Source of the DNA: CAWFFV01 sp963814985
GTDB lineage: Bacteria; Chloroflexota; Ktedonobacteria; Ktedonobacterales; Ktedonobacteraceae
Length of the DNA: 64,000 bases
Assembly: GCA_963814985.1 (NCBI GenBank)
Contig: CAWFFV010000001.1
Span: 62,001 to 126,000, forward strand
Reading direction: 5' to 3'
Position numbers and translations under genes: made by a program. The notes beneath the pieces were generated by a model. That model was not told the DNA's origin and did not search any database. It was given only the letters and a program-made list of their open reading frames with translations. The stretch's first letter is position 1; each line of letters opens with the position of its first letter. Shown in pieces: positions 9,121 to 18,103 of the stretch.

Positions 9121-10240
9121 AGACTTGTAAGAACAAGCGCCAGAATTCCAAACATCATGGTGAGTCCATAGAACACATAACAGATTTGTTTGACGCTCAA
9201 GCCAGTTGCCATTAAGCGATAGTGCAGGTGCGTCTTGTCATAATGCAGAGGATGTTGCCCATGCCTCACCCGATTGATCACTACCACGGCCACATCAAGA
9301 ATAGGAATACCCAATACCATCAATGCCAGAGCAATCTTCGCACCTCCCATAATTGACAAAACAGCCAGCCCCATCCCTAAAAATTGCGAGCCTGTATCGC
9401 CCATGAAAATCTTTGCTGGATTCCAGTTGTGAGGTAGAAAACCAAGTACGGCACCTGTGAAGATTGCAGCCAGAATAGCGATAGTGTGTTGTCCCATCAT
9501 CCAGCTAATAATCGTGATGCAGAGACTGGTAATTGCTACAACACCCGTTGCCAGACCATCCAGACCATCAATCAGATTTACGGTATTCATCATACCAACT
9601 ATCCAGAACCAGGTAAGGAGCACAGCAGGTATAGCCGCCAGGGTAATAGTGGGATCGTGAATGAACAATGTAAGGACTGGTTCACGATACCAGGGATGGC
9701 CAGGTGTGGTAACTCCAAAGGGTTGTTCAAGCCAAATAAGAGGACACCACGAAATTGTGACCCAAAAGGTCCTAGAATGATCAGGACCGCAATTGTTTGA
9801 GCAATAAATTTTGAGAGCGGTTTCAGTCCCTTGATATCATCATAGGCGTGAACCAATACAATCAAGCTTGCGGCGACAAGAAATAACCAGTAGATGATAA
9901 TTTCTTTGGATTGTAGTTCGGGATCGGTGGTATAGAACAGCAACGATACAACGACAAAAGCTAAAAAAATAGCCACACCACCCAGGCGTGGTACAGCATT
10001 TGTATGGACTCTACGTGCTGCCGGTCGGTCCAGCCATCCCAATTTACGACAGACGACAATGACACCGAACGTGAACAGATAAGCCAACAAAAAGGCACAG
10101 ACCCCACTAATCAACAATACAGAGAGATTATTTGGCAGATCAAAGGGAAGATTTAAACGTGGTTGTGTTCGGATGATACTTGCAATAATCATAATGGATC
10201 CGATCCCCCCTGCGGCGGAGAGTATTTGTACTAAAAACAA
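9108..10240 (-). CDS. Undecaprenyl-phosphate sugar-1-phosphate transferase (WecA/TagO type), frameshifted
   Basis: Polytopic membrane enzyme that moves a UDP-amino-sugar phosphate onto undecaprenyl phosphate, the first step of many cell-wall glycans. The N-terminal part starts at TTG 10240 (GGAG eight bases before) and contains AYDDIKGL. The C-terminal part contains VNLIDGLDGLA, FMGDTGS and the HLHYRL histidine motif that marks WecA/TagO rather than MraY. The two parts are in different frames. The break is close to 9680, where one extra C in AACCAG would restore GIVNPVLTLFIHDP. With that correction the enzyme is complete at about 377 residues, so I suspect a sequencing indel. Confidence 0.88.
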
Positions 10241-10362
10241 TAAAACCGCTCCGTCTTATTCACTGGATTATACGACCTTTAAAAAAGAAAATGCAAATAC
10301 AGAGCTTCTCTCTGATATCAGTTGCTCTCTGCTCCCAATGCCCAAAAGGAGCGTGTATCTCT

Positions 10363-11229
10363 TCACATGCTTATTTGCAACACCCGATCCCACCCGGCAT
10401 AATCTTTCTCGCATGTTATTGTGGCTTGCGGCCATAGTTCGTAGAATAGTTGTATAAGCGGTGCACTTTGCTGATAACCAATCTCTAACAATATGACGGC
10501 TCCCTTATTTAGCATACCCAACTGTTGCACCTGGATACCAAATCGTTGGAACAGATCTAAGCCCTGGGGGCCACTGAAGAGCGCCAGATGAGGTTCATAT
10601 GCCCGGACATCTGGCGCGAGAGCTGTCGTCTCCTCGGTTCCCACATAGGGCAGGTTAGCAATCAGAAGATCAACGGATTCTGGTAGTGATTCCACGAGAT
10701 CGCCTTGCAGTAAGCGTACATGCTGTTCTACGTGGTGACGTTGGCAGTTGAGACGGGCAACTTCTAACGCATCAGAAGAGAGGTCGCTGGCATAGATATA
10801 GGGAAGGCGCGGCTCTTCCACCACTAGCGTGATAGCAATAGCACCACTCCCAGTACCAATATCAGCAACAACCGGTGTCTGTCCAAGAGCAAAACGACGA
10901 TGGATAATATTGAGGGCAGTTTCAACAAGCCGTTCTGTCTCTGGTCGTGGAATGAGTACACGCCTATCAACAAGGAAATCTAGCCCATAGAATTCTTTGT
11001 GTCCAACGAGGTAGGCAACAGGCTCACCCTGCTTTCGTCGTTCAATAAGCGAGAGAAAGCATTGTTCTTGCTCTGCGGTAATCTCTCGCTCAGAATAGGC
11101 ATAGAATGTGGCACGCTCGACTTTCAGAACATGACCCAATAACACATATGTATCTAGCTGAGCACTTTCACGGCCAGCCAATACAAGCATCTGCCTACCC
11201 TGCTTCAAAATATCCTTAACGGTGATCAT
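10363..11229 (-). CDS. prmC: Release factor glutamine methyltransferase
   Basis: PrmC (HemK) methylates the glutamine of the GGQ motif in peptide-chain release factors. The 288-residue product has the N-terminal helical domain (DILKQGRQMLVLAG...), the SAM-binding motif ADIGTGSGAIAI and the catalytic motif as IANLPYVG, where the second residue of the usual NPPY is Leu. ATG 11229 is preferred to GTG 11238 because it fits the family N-terminus. The DUF2203 gene upstream ends about 13 bases before the chosen start, so the two are probably cotranscribed. Confidence 0.93.
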   Translation of the reverse strand: MITVKDILKQGRQMLVLAGRESAQLDTYVLLGHVLKVERATFYAYSEREITAEQEQCFLSLIERRKQGEPVAYLVGHKEFYGLDFLVDRRVLIPRPETERLVETALNIIHRRFALGQTPVVADIGTGSGAIAITLVVEEPRLPYIYASDLSSDALEVARLNCQRHHVEQHVRLLQGDLVESLPESVDLLIANLPYVGTEETTALAPDVRAYEPHLALFSGPQGLDLFQRFGIQVQQLGMLNKGAVILLEIGYQQSAPLIQLFYELWPQATITCEKDYAGWDRVLQISM

Positions 11230-11242
11230 ACAACCCACTCAA

Positions 11243-11637
11243 TTATAACGGTTGACGGCCAGCAACTCCCGCATCGAGATCATGCCAGAAAGCAATTCGC
11301 TCTTCGCCAAGCCGCCAGCACAAATAGATTTCGCGCCCGTCGCGCAGACTTAGAAAGTCAATCAGCCCTGTATCCGAGTCTTTCAGTTCACACCCAAAAG
11401 CATGTAACTCTTCAAGAGAATCTCGGAGAGCCTGCATACGCCCCAATAGATCCCTCTGCAACTGCATAATATTCTCGTACAGGTGATGCCCATTACCCAT
11501 CGATTGCAATTGAAGTGCTTCAAGTTGCTCTTCAATAGAGAAGTACATCCTTGCGATTTCCTCGAATCTTGCGCAGCACATACAGTAATCCTGGGTAAGA
11601 GGGCTTCTGCCTCTTCGCGTGTGAAGTAATGGGTCAT
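11243..11637 (-). CDS. DUF2203 family protein, frameshifted
   Basis: The start ATG at 11637 follows a strong GGAGGGAGG site, and the first residues MTHYFTREEAEALLPR are the usual DUF2203 start. The remaining part, ending DFLSLRDGREIYLCWRLG and DAGVAGRQPL as in the family, lies in another frame; the switch is near 11565-11580. Corrected length is about 130 residues. The family is small, soluble and of unknown function. It is the first gene before prmC. Confidence 0.82.
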
Positions 11638-11744
11638 ACATTGCCTCCCTCCAAACACATAGACATACATAACGATTACCTACCATAGGCATAATATCAT
11701 GTCGGATAAGTATTGCCTAGCCTGACCCATGTTAAAATCTTTCC

Positions 11745-11800
11745 GTAACTCTTCAGGTCCCCTTTTCCTCATTCCTCAGCGCCACAGGGTGCTTCCCCAA
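11745..11800. repeat. Left half of a cloverleaf element, copy d1
   Basis: It begins with the family terminus GTAACTCTTCAGGT and continues through CATTCCTCAGCGCC, where the side hairpin normally starts, then breaks off. The next sequence is the remnant of a BNR-repeat gene. A matching right half is at 13072-13162. Confidence 0.7.
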
Positions 11801-12655
11801 CGGAAAAGATCTGTTTTGCTGTTGGCAACTATGGAATCATGCTCAAGAGCACCAATGGCGGTAACACCTGGAAGAAGCTGAACAGCGGCACCCCCTCCTC
11901 GCTTTTGCGTATAGCCTGCCCCAATATCGACACTTGCTTTGCCGTTAGTACCAATGAGATACTCAAGAGCACCAATGGTGGGAGTACCTGGAGAAACTGG
12001 GGAAACCTGTATGGTTACGGTCTCTATAATAACAATTAAAAAATATGTTTAAAATATCAGAGTATAGCTTGCCCCAGCACAAACGTCTGTTTTGCTGTCG
12101 CCACCGACAATGGAGGCAATACAGGACATCATCAACACAACTGATGGAGGCAAGACTTGGAAGATGCAACAGAGCCTCTATAGTGGGGGCCTTAATAGCA
12201 TAGCCTGTCCCAGCATCAGCACCTGTTTTACCGTTGGCTCTATCGATGGCTCTCCCTTCAATTATCCTTTCGCTGGCCGCAATATCATCAAGAGCACGAC
12301 CGATGGAGGGAACATCTGGCAGACGCTCTATAGTAGTACCACTGATGAATTTCAGAACATCGCCTGCCCCAGCACTTGCGTCTGCTTCCTGACCGCTAGT
12401 ATTCTTGCCGAAGCTACTAGAATCATCCTTGCTTCTTTCATTCTGTTTGTCTCAATGGGAGAAATCTTGATGACAGATGACGGGGGAAGCACCTGGAAGA
12501 GTCAGAAGTATAGTACTACTTCCGGCCTTTCAAGTATAGCCTGTCCGGGTGTAAACCTCTGCATTGCCGTTAGTCCTGAACAGGTAGTCAACGTGAATGG
12601 TAGGTCTGGCACGCTTGTGGCAAAGGATGAGCCATCCCCAAGCACAAAACCCTGA
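11797..12655 (+). pseudogene. Decayed BNR/Asp-box repeat protein (Ycf48/sialidase-like propeller)
   Basis: Fragments in at least two frames (notably 11839-12039 and 12092-12655) carry several copies of a roughly 40-residue unit: an Asp-box such as KSTNGGNTW, STNGGSTW, TTDGGKTW or TDDGGSTW, followed by IACP...TCFAVG. Such units form beta-propellers in Ycf48-like and sialidase-like extracellular proteins. No start, signal peptide or continuous frame remains, and the sequence begins directly after the half-repeat at 11745. Whether it was inactivated in the genome or by read errors cannot be told here. Confidence 0.6.
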
Positions 12656-13070
12656 CCTCACCCGCCTCCTTCAAAAAAGTCAAACGGCAACGGCGAAGCT
12701 ACGCTATACCTTCTTCAGTCTTGACGCAAGCACAGAATTTTATAACAACGCAAGAGCACGACTTGATGACAACACATTAAGGATAAGCGCTATAGGTGCT
12801 ATGATAGCTCCTGACTCCTTGTCTCTCGCCGTTTTGGAAGCACCAAGAGGATCTCGAGAAGCACCACAAGGACGCAAGTGGCAAATGGCTGTTCAGAAGG
12901 ACAATATCTATCTTATGAGGGATGAGTATAATGGGGATGTGATCTCAAAAGAGAAGTTTCTGGCTTTCGATGACGCTCGCCTCTATACCGAAGCGGGGAT
13001 ACCACAGGTAAATGCATTAATTGATCTTTCTCTACAAAAGGGGATACTACACGACGAGGGAGAGGAATAA
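12627..13070 (+). CDS. Hypothetical protein fragment downstream of the BNR remnant
   Basis: An open frame of about 147 residues from ATG 12627, overlapping the end of the BNR remnant in another frame. It contains a helical start (LLQKSQTATAKLRYTFF) and mixed alpha/beta sequence. No ribosome site precedes the ATG, so it may be the C-terminal part of the same broken gene or of a second gene. No family recognised. Confidence 0.4.
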   Translation: MSHPQAQNPDLTRLLQKSQTATAKLRYTFFSLDASTEFYNNARARLDDNTLRISAIGAMIAPDSLSLAVLEAPRGSREAPQGRKWQMAVQKDNIYLMRDEYNGDVISKEKFLAFDDARLYTEAGIPQVNALIDLSLQKGILHDEGEE

Positions 13071-13071
13071 T

Positions 13072-13162
13072 TGGCGGAGGTCGGCAAACCTCCGCCATAG
13101 CCAGTAACTCAGATAAAACAAGAGCGAGCCACCACAGGTGGTGAGAATAACTGAGTAGTTTA
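13072..13162. repeat. Right half of a cloverleaf element, copy d2
   Basis: A short palindrome GGCGGAGGT/ACCTCCGCC (13073-13096) is followed by GAGCGAGCCACC-ACA-GGTGGTGAG, the family's right side hairpin, and the terminus CTGAGTAGTTTA. The left hairpin and left terminus are absent here. Confidence 0.7.
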
Positions 13163-13174
13163 CATAACATAAAG

Positions 13175-15103
13175 TTAATTCGGCTTCGGCGTAGGCGTGA
13201 GTACAGGAGTCGGGGTACTACTGAGAGGAGGTGTTCCTCCTGGCGTAGGGGTGCCTCCCAGGTTCATACTCAGATTATCGAAGCTCTTGAAGTTTACGAC
13301 CGTACCACCTGCGTTCAAGTACGTACCCGTGACGGTATCTCCGGGCTGCACCAACGGTAGTTTAGGTGAAAGCGACAGATTGGCAGTAAAGATCTGCGTT
13401 TGACCAGCTATTTGCAGGTAATAAATCGTATTGGTTCCCTGCTGTACTGAGGAGACACGCAATACTTTCCCTGTCACCGTCTGGGTGGTACCTCCAGAGG
13501 GCGTATTTCCACTGCTGCCCAATTGCGTTAACCATTGTTGGTAATCCTGCAATCCCTGGGAAAGAGTTGAATCAAATTGCACATTACTGCCATTCAGGTT
13601 TCTTGCATCAACAAAGCCTACGGCCTGGAAAATGTCCCCACTGCTCGTGTTTTGTACGTAAATGGCAACCCAGGTTGGGACATTGTAGATCTGATATAAT
13701 TGAACACTCGCTACCTGATAGCCACGAATATTGGCCCGTGTGGACCCGAAGGTTGTACTCACATTGTCTCCGATACCCAAACCAGCCAGTGGATAGAACG
13801 TGGCTTCGTTCTTGTGTGTGTTAAAGAGGAACACACCTGTACTTGAGTTATCATTACCGGATGACGAGGTCATGGGAATAAGCCAGACTGGTTGGTCAAC
13901 ATTGTTATAGAGCAATTCAGGTGCACTCGCGGGCGTCTGCTGTCCCTGACCCGATGGATTAAACCAGGGTGCCGCATGATACAGCCCCCACCACCCCAGG
14001 TATTGAGAAACCGTATCCGCTGGCATCACACGATCTACCCAGGCAGGCACATCTTGCGGCTTGTACTGACGAATATCACCCGTGTGGGCATCAACAAGCA
14101 GAACTTCGGTGAGAGAATCACCAACATAGCCACGGATAGGTTGCATTAACGATATTGTCCAGTAAGGATGATAGTTGTCATCCAGTTCTAGCGTCGGATC
14201 AAGCAGTCGACCATAGGTATAACCACCCAGGTATACATGCCGTAATAGGTCCTGGTTAAGCAGAGCACCAGGAAGATATGCAAGCGATGTACCCGCCTGA
14301 GTCTGGTCAGTACGCAACTGCGGCACAGCCTGCGGGTCCTCCGCATCCACAACGACAAAGCCCGGAGTAGTGGGACTGGAGAGGTTAGCAAAGATATTGT
14401 TATAGGTAAGTGGAGCAACATAGTAGAGGTGATGCTTAATAGACTGTAATGTATAACTGGCAGGATCAATACTATAAGCCGAGCCAAGATTCTGCCCGGT
14501 TGCCCCTAATACCTGTTGTCCTTTGTAGGCCGCAACACTCTGGCTGACCAGTACAATGTTATTAGCATCGGTGGGCGGCAACACAGAGGACGTTTGCATC
14601 GTGACAACAGGTATAGCCGCAAGTGCTTTCACATTGACATCAAACCAGGTCGTAAAGATCGTAATCAAGATTGGTGCCACGATCCCAATGACACCGGCTA
14701 CTACCAGCCCAAAGATGCCAGCGGCCACTGCTCCTCGTGAAAAATTGGCGGGCATACGAGCGGTAGAACCACTCGTTGAGCGCGGACGACCTCCCTGGCT
14801 AACGATAGCCGCATCTTCCAGAACGCCCATCGCTGGACGGGCAAAAGCGAAGAGATTGCCAATACTACTCAAGATCAACGGCCAGAGTAGCCACTGCCAA
14901 CCTCCGAAAGGACCCGTCAAGGCAGGTTCAGAGAAATAGAGGATCGCCAAACAGAAGAGGTAGTTGAAGACAGAATATCGCACCAACCAGAGCAAGAATT
15001 TACGCCCATCAAACTTTTCACGGCGTCCAAAACCAAGCCGCCCAACCGTAAGAAGAGCTATAACGACCAGTGTGCCAATAAGTGCGAGCAGGAAGATGTT
15101 CAT
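13175..15103 (-). CDS. Large membrane protein with extracytoplasmic domain, unknown function
   Basis: A 642-residue protein; ATG 15103 follows AGGAG. The N-terminus has about four membrane segments (roughly residues 2-22, 38-58, 68-88 and 125-160), with an Arg/Ser-rich loop between. A large domain of about 400 residues then lies outside. It repeatedly mentions aromatic and Gly-rich strands such as LLVDAHTGDIRQYKP, somewhat like PepSY-type signatures. The end is a Thr/Pro-rich spacer (TPTPVLTPTPKPN) of the kind found near the cell wall. The family is not one I can name. Half-element d2 abuts its 3' end. Confidence 0.7.
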   Translation of the reverse strand: MNIFLLALIGTLVVIALLTVGRLGFGRREKFDGRKFLLWLVRYSVFNYLFCLAILYFSEPALTGPFGGWQWLLWPLILSSIGNLFAFARPAMGVLEDAAIVSQGGRPRSTSGSTARMPANFSRGAVAAGIFGLVVAGVIGIVAPILITIFTTWFDVNVKALAAIPVVTMQTSSVLPPTDANNIVLVSQSVAAYKGQQVLGATGQNLGSAYSIDPASYTLQSIKHHLYYVAPLTYNNIFANLSSPTTPGFVVVDAEDPQAVPQLRTDQTQAGTSLAYLPGALLNQDLLRHVYLGGYTYGRLLDPTLELDDNYHPYWTISLMQPIRGYVGDSLTEVLLVDAHTGDIRQYKPQDVPAWVDRVMPADTVSQYLGWWGLYHAAPWFNPSGQGQQTPASAPELLYNNVDQPVWLIPMTSSSGNDNSSTGVFLFNTHKNEATFYPLAGLGIGDNVSTTFGSTRANIRGYQVASVQLYQIYNVPTWVAIYVQNTSSGDIFQAVGFVDARNLNGSNVQFDSTLSQGLQDYQQWLTQLGSSGNTPSGGTTQTVTGKVLRVSSVQQGTNTIYYLQIAGQTQIFTANLSLSPKLPLVQPGDTVTGTYLNAGGTVVNFKSFDNLSMNLGGTPTPGGTPPLSSTPTPVLTPTPKPN

Positions 15104-15191
15104 TGAAATTACTCCTAGTTCCTAAAATGACCTCACTATCGTGCATATCATAACATGTACGAGAAGAGTGCCACATGGTTTGAGAGTCAGA

Positions 15192-15370
15192 GTTTATTTT
15201 CTGGGCTGCTCACCACCTGCGGTGGCTCGCTCTGTTTTGTGGCCGGTAGCAAAGTCTGGCAGGGTTTGCGTCGCAAACCCTGCCAGACTTTGCTACCGGC
15301 CACAAAACTGGCCATGCGAAGCGCCTTTGGCGCTGAGGAATCCGAACAAAGGAACCTGAAGAATTAACTA
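15192..15370. repeat. Cloverleaf palindromic element, copy e (reverse orientation)
   Basis: Perfect central palindrome with 37-base arms (15234-15270 and 15272-15308) and tip GGGTTTGCG-T-CGCAAACCC. The left side hairpin is CACCACCTGCGGTGG and the right one AGCGCC-TTT-GGCGCT. The right terminus GGAACCTGAAGAATTAAC runs into the stop codon of spoVR. Confidence 0.88.
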
Positions 15371-16816
15371 TTTCTCTAACGTGCTCTTACTACTGCGCTC
15401 ACCATCGTATGTGAGCAGAATACGCTTACTCTCATAAACAGTCTCAAGGTGGACGGGGCGGCCCCACATCATATGCACATGCTGTAGCGTTTTTTCTGCA
15501 TACACCAGATCAAGCTCCTGGCCCTCGAAGAGATGCTTGAGATACAATTCCCGATTTCCACGATAGTCTCCGTTCTCGACTACCAGGTAGGGATAGCCAA
15601 AGTTAGTCATACTGGCAACAATACCATCACGCACCTTTTGCCAGTTCTTCTCGGCAATAACCCATTCGTCGCCCTCCTTTTTGTAAAGGTAGAGATCAAG
15701 ATCCTTGATCAGGTCTTCGGTCAGGTAGTTACGCAAGAAGGAGACATCGTTATCAAGTTCGCGGACCTCGAAGATCTTCTGACGCCCCATACCAGGCTTA
15801 CGCCCAAGACGTTCTTGCTCCTCTTTGGTGGGATTGTCCCAGCGGCGCTCAATATCCTCAAGCATTTTAAAGCCCAGGTAGTATGGATTAAGAGAAGTAC
15901 GCGAGGGCGAGAGTACACTGGAGTGCAACTGGGCAAATTCGATGGTTTCCGAATCGGAGATGACACTGATATCTCCAAGTTGCCGCATGATGCGCGAGTG
16001 CCATATGCTGGCCCAGCCCTCATTCATAATCTTGGTCTGCATTTGTGGCACAAAGTAGAGCATCTCTGTACGCACAATTTCGAGGAGATCACGCTGCCAG
16101 GGTTGCAGATGAGGTGCATAACGAACCAAAAACTGGAGAATATCCTTCTCTGGCTTCTCAGGAAACCTGGGTGTCTTGCCAGGAAGTTTATCGCGTTCCT
16201 CTTCGGCCTTTTTCGCTTTTTTCTCCAGGCTCCACAGATCATCATACTCAGTGGTGGCCTCTTTGGATTTATCTTCCTTTTTAGCGGACTCATCACCACG
16301 TAGGAGCAAATTGTAGTCCACATGTTCCTGGATGGAGAGAGCAGCATCGAGGAAACGCTCAACCTCGTCTTTGCCATGGTCAAACTCATACTTGGCAACA
16401 CGCTCGGCATGAATGCTGGCTTTGTCAATCATGCGACGTGAGGTATGCTGGAAGTACGCATTGTTCTTGAAAAAGTCGGTATGACCAAAGACATGCGCCG
16501 CCACAAAGGTATTTTGGAGCAGGTTGTTCATCTCCATCAGGAAGGCATAACTAGGATTGGTGTTCACCACCATCTCATAGATTTTGCTCAACCCGAAATC
16601 ATACTGCATCTTCTGCCTGTGATACGACTTACCATGGGTCCAGTGGCTGAAGCGACCAGGAAGACCATACGAGGCAAACTCATACATGATTGAAGCTGGT
16701 ACCAGTTCAAAATGAGTAGGAAACGGATCAAGTCCAAATTTGCGGGCCTCATCCCAGGCAGCATCTATCGCATCACGCAATCGCTCGATGTCGCTGGTAG
16801 AATCTATCGTTGACAT
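15368..16816 (-). CDS. spoVR: SpoVR family protein
   Basis: A 482-residue SpoVR homologue with the typical N-terminus (DAAWDEARKFGLDPFP.HFELVP) and central YHRQKMQYDFGLSKIYEMV. In Bacillus SpoVR affects spore cortex formation; in Enterobacteria the homologue YcgB belongs to the starvation response with the YeaG kinase. ATG 16816 follows AGGAG by eight bases, and the gene lies 15 bases after yhbH on the same strand. The central region (about 190-235) is a charged Lys/Glu-rich insert. Molecular activity of the family is unknown. A repeat element overlaps its stop codon. Confidence 0.95.
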   Translation of the reverse strand: MSTIDSTSDIERLRDAIDAAWDEARKFGLDPFPTHFELVPASIMYEFASYGLPGRFSHWTHGKSYHRQKMQYDFGLSKIYEMVVNTNPSYAFLMEMNNLLQNTFVAAHVFGHTDFFKNNAYFQHTSRRMIDKASIHAERVAKYEFDHGKDEVERFLDAALSIQEHVDYNLLLRGDESAKKEDKSKEATTEYDDLWSLEKKAKKAEEERDKLPGKTPRFPEKPEKDILQFLVRYAPHLQPWQRDLLEIVRTEMLYFVPQMQTKIMNEGWASIWHSRIMRQLGDISVISDSETIEFAQLHSSVLSPSRTSLNPYYLGFKMLEDIERRWDNPTKEEQERLGRKPGMGRQKIFEVRELDNDVSFLRNYLTEDLIKDLDLYLYKKEGDEWVIAEKNWQKVRDGIVASMTNFGYPYLVVENGDYRGNRELYLKHLFEGQELDLVYAEKTLQHVHMMWGRPVHLETVYESKRILLTYDGERSSKSTLEK

Positions 16817-16831
16817 TCAAATGCTCCTGAC

Positions 16832-17974
16832 TTACCTTGAAGGAACAGGCTCACGTAGTGCAAAGAATTTCCGTAATGCGTTGTAGACCTCTTTTTTATC
16901 TGAGATGGTCACAGCCGTAAACTTTTTATCAGTGATTTTGTTGTAGGCTGACATCAGGGTACTGGGCGAACGATAGTGGCCTTCGCGAATTTCGCCATAG
17001 CCGAAAATGTTACACAGTTCCATCAACTTATTGACTAACTGCACACAACGATCGTTATCCCACGGCAAGTTATCGCCATCGGAGAAATGGAAGGGATAAA
17101 TGTTCCAGTCGTCAGGGTTGTAACGCTCCTTGATGATCTGAAGCGCAAGCTCGTAGGCAGAAGATACTTGCGTACCGCCGCTCTCTCCCTTGTGGAAGAA
17201 TTCTTCCTCTGTAACCTCTTTTGCTTCAGTGTGATGACTGATAAAGACGATCTTTACGTTGTTATATTTTGTGCGCAGAAAGCGAACCATCCAGAAGTAA
17301 AAGCTACGTGCGATATACTTCTCGAATTCACCCATTGACCCGGACACATCCATCATCGCGATAACTACAGCGTTAGATTGGTATTTAATCGTTGGTTCCC
17401 AGACTTTAAAGCGCAGGTCTTCGGACTTGATATCTCCAAACTTGGTTTCGCCCTTAGCAGCATTGCGCTTCATATTCTCCATGATCGTGCGCTTCTTATC
17501 CAGATTGGCCATAGGACCCTTCTTGCGTACATCGGTAAAGCGCACAGCCTCGGTCTGGAGTTCCTGCTGACGTTTCTGCTCAAGATTGGGCAGGCCAAGA
17601 TCCTCAAAGATCATGGCGGCCAGTTCTTCCATCGTGACTTCCGCTTCGTAGTAATCATGGCCAGCATCTTTGCCCGCATCGCCCTTCTTGCCCTTCCCCG
17701 GTCGTGGCTCCTGGGCGACAACGTCACCAACCTTACTCTTGCCATTCCCCTGACCAGCATGCTGCTGGCGTCCGGGATCATAGCGAAAACGATACTCATC
17801 CAGGGAGCGAATTGGCACTCGCACCGTCTTCTTGCCGTCTGAGAGAATGATGCTCTCTTCGCTGACGATTTCACCTAAATTCTTCTTAATCGCCTCGCGG
17901 ATCTTATGTTTGTGGCGTTCCTGGTCGATCTGTCCTTTACGGTGCAATGACCAGTCATGCTGGGAGACAGACAT
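16832..17974 (-). CDS. yhbH: YhbH/YeaH family (DUF444) sporulation/stress protein
   Basis: A 380-residue DUF444 protein. The C-terminal half is von Willebrand A-like with the metal-site motif MDVSGSMGEFEKY (about residues 209-221). The N-terminal part is basic and contains a Lys/Gly/Asp-rich linker. The start ATG follows AAAGGAGG. This is the standard middle gene of the prkA-yhbH-spoVR operon, required for sporulation in Bacillus and coexpressed with the kinase YeaG in E. coli under nitrogen starvation. The presumed role is as partner or substrate of the kinase; the exact role is unknown. Confidence 0.94.
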   Translation of the reverse strand: MSVSQHDWSLHRKGQIDQERHKHKIREAIKKNLGEIVSEESIILSDGKKTVRVPIRSLDEYRFRYDPGRQQHAGQGNGKSKVGDVVAQEPRPGKGKKGDAGKDAGHDYYEAEVTMEELAAMIFEDLGLPNLEQKRQQELQTEAVRFTDVRKKGPMANLDKKRTIMENMKRNAAKGETKFGDIKSEDLRFKVWEPTIKYQSNAVVIAMMDVSGSMGEFEKYIARSFYFWMVRFLRTKYNNVKIVFISHHTEAKEVTEEEFFHKGESGGTQVSSAYELALQIIKERYNPDDWNIYPFHFSDGDNLPWDNDRCVQLVNKLMELCNIFGYGEIREGHYRSPSTLMSAYNKITDKKFTAVTISDKKEVYNALRKFFALREPVPSR

Positions 17975-18024
17975 GGATCATCCTCCTTTGCAGGTATCGC
18001 GACACAGTGGCAGTAGATGGCATA

Positions 18025-18063
18025 GTAGCCCTCCGTCAGGGCACCTGCACGAGGTGCCCCTAC
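18025..18063. repeat. Short REP-like hairpin between prkA and yhbH
   Basis: GTAGCCCTCC...GTGCCCCTAC with the internal hairpin GGGCACCT-GCACG-AGGTGCCC (18039-18059). The GTAGGGGC-type border resembles the repeats at 36656 and 46914. In this position it could stabilise or attenuate the prkA transcript. Confidence 0.5.
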
Positions 18064-18103
18064 GTTTCAACGTTGCATCGCCATCTCAACTCACCGATTA
18101 CTA

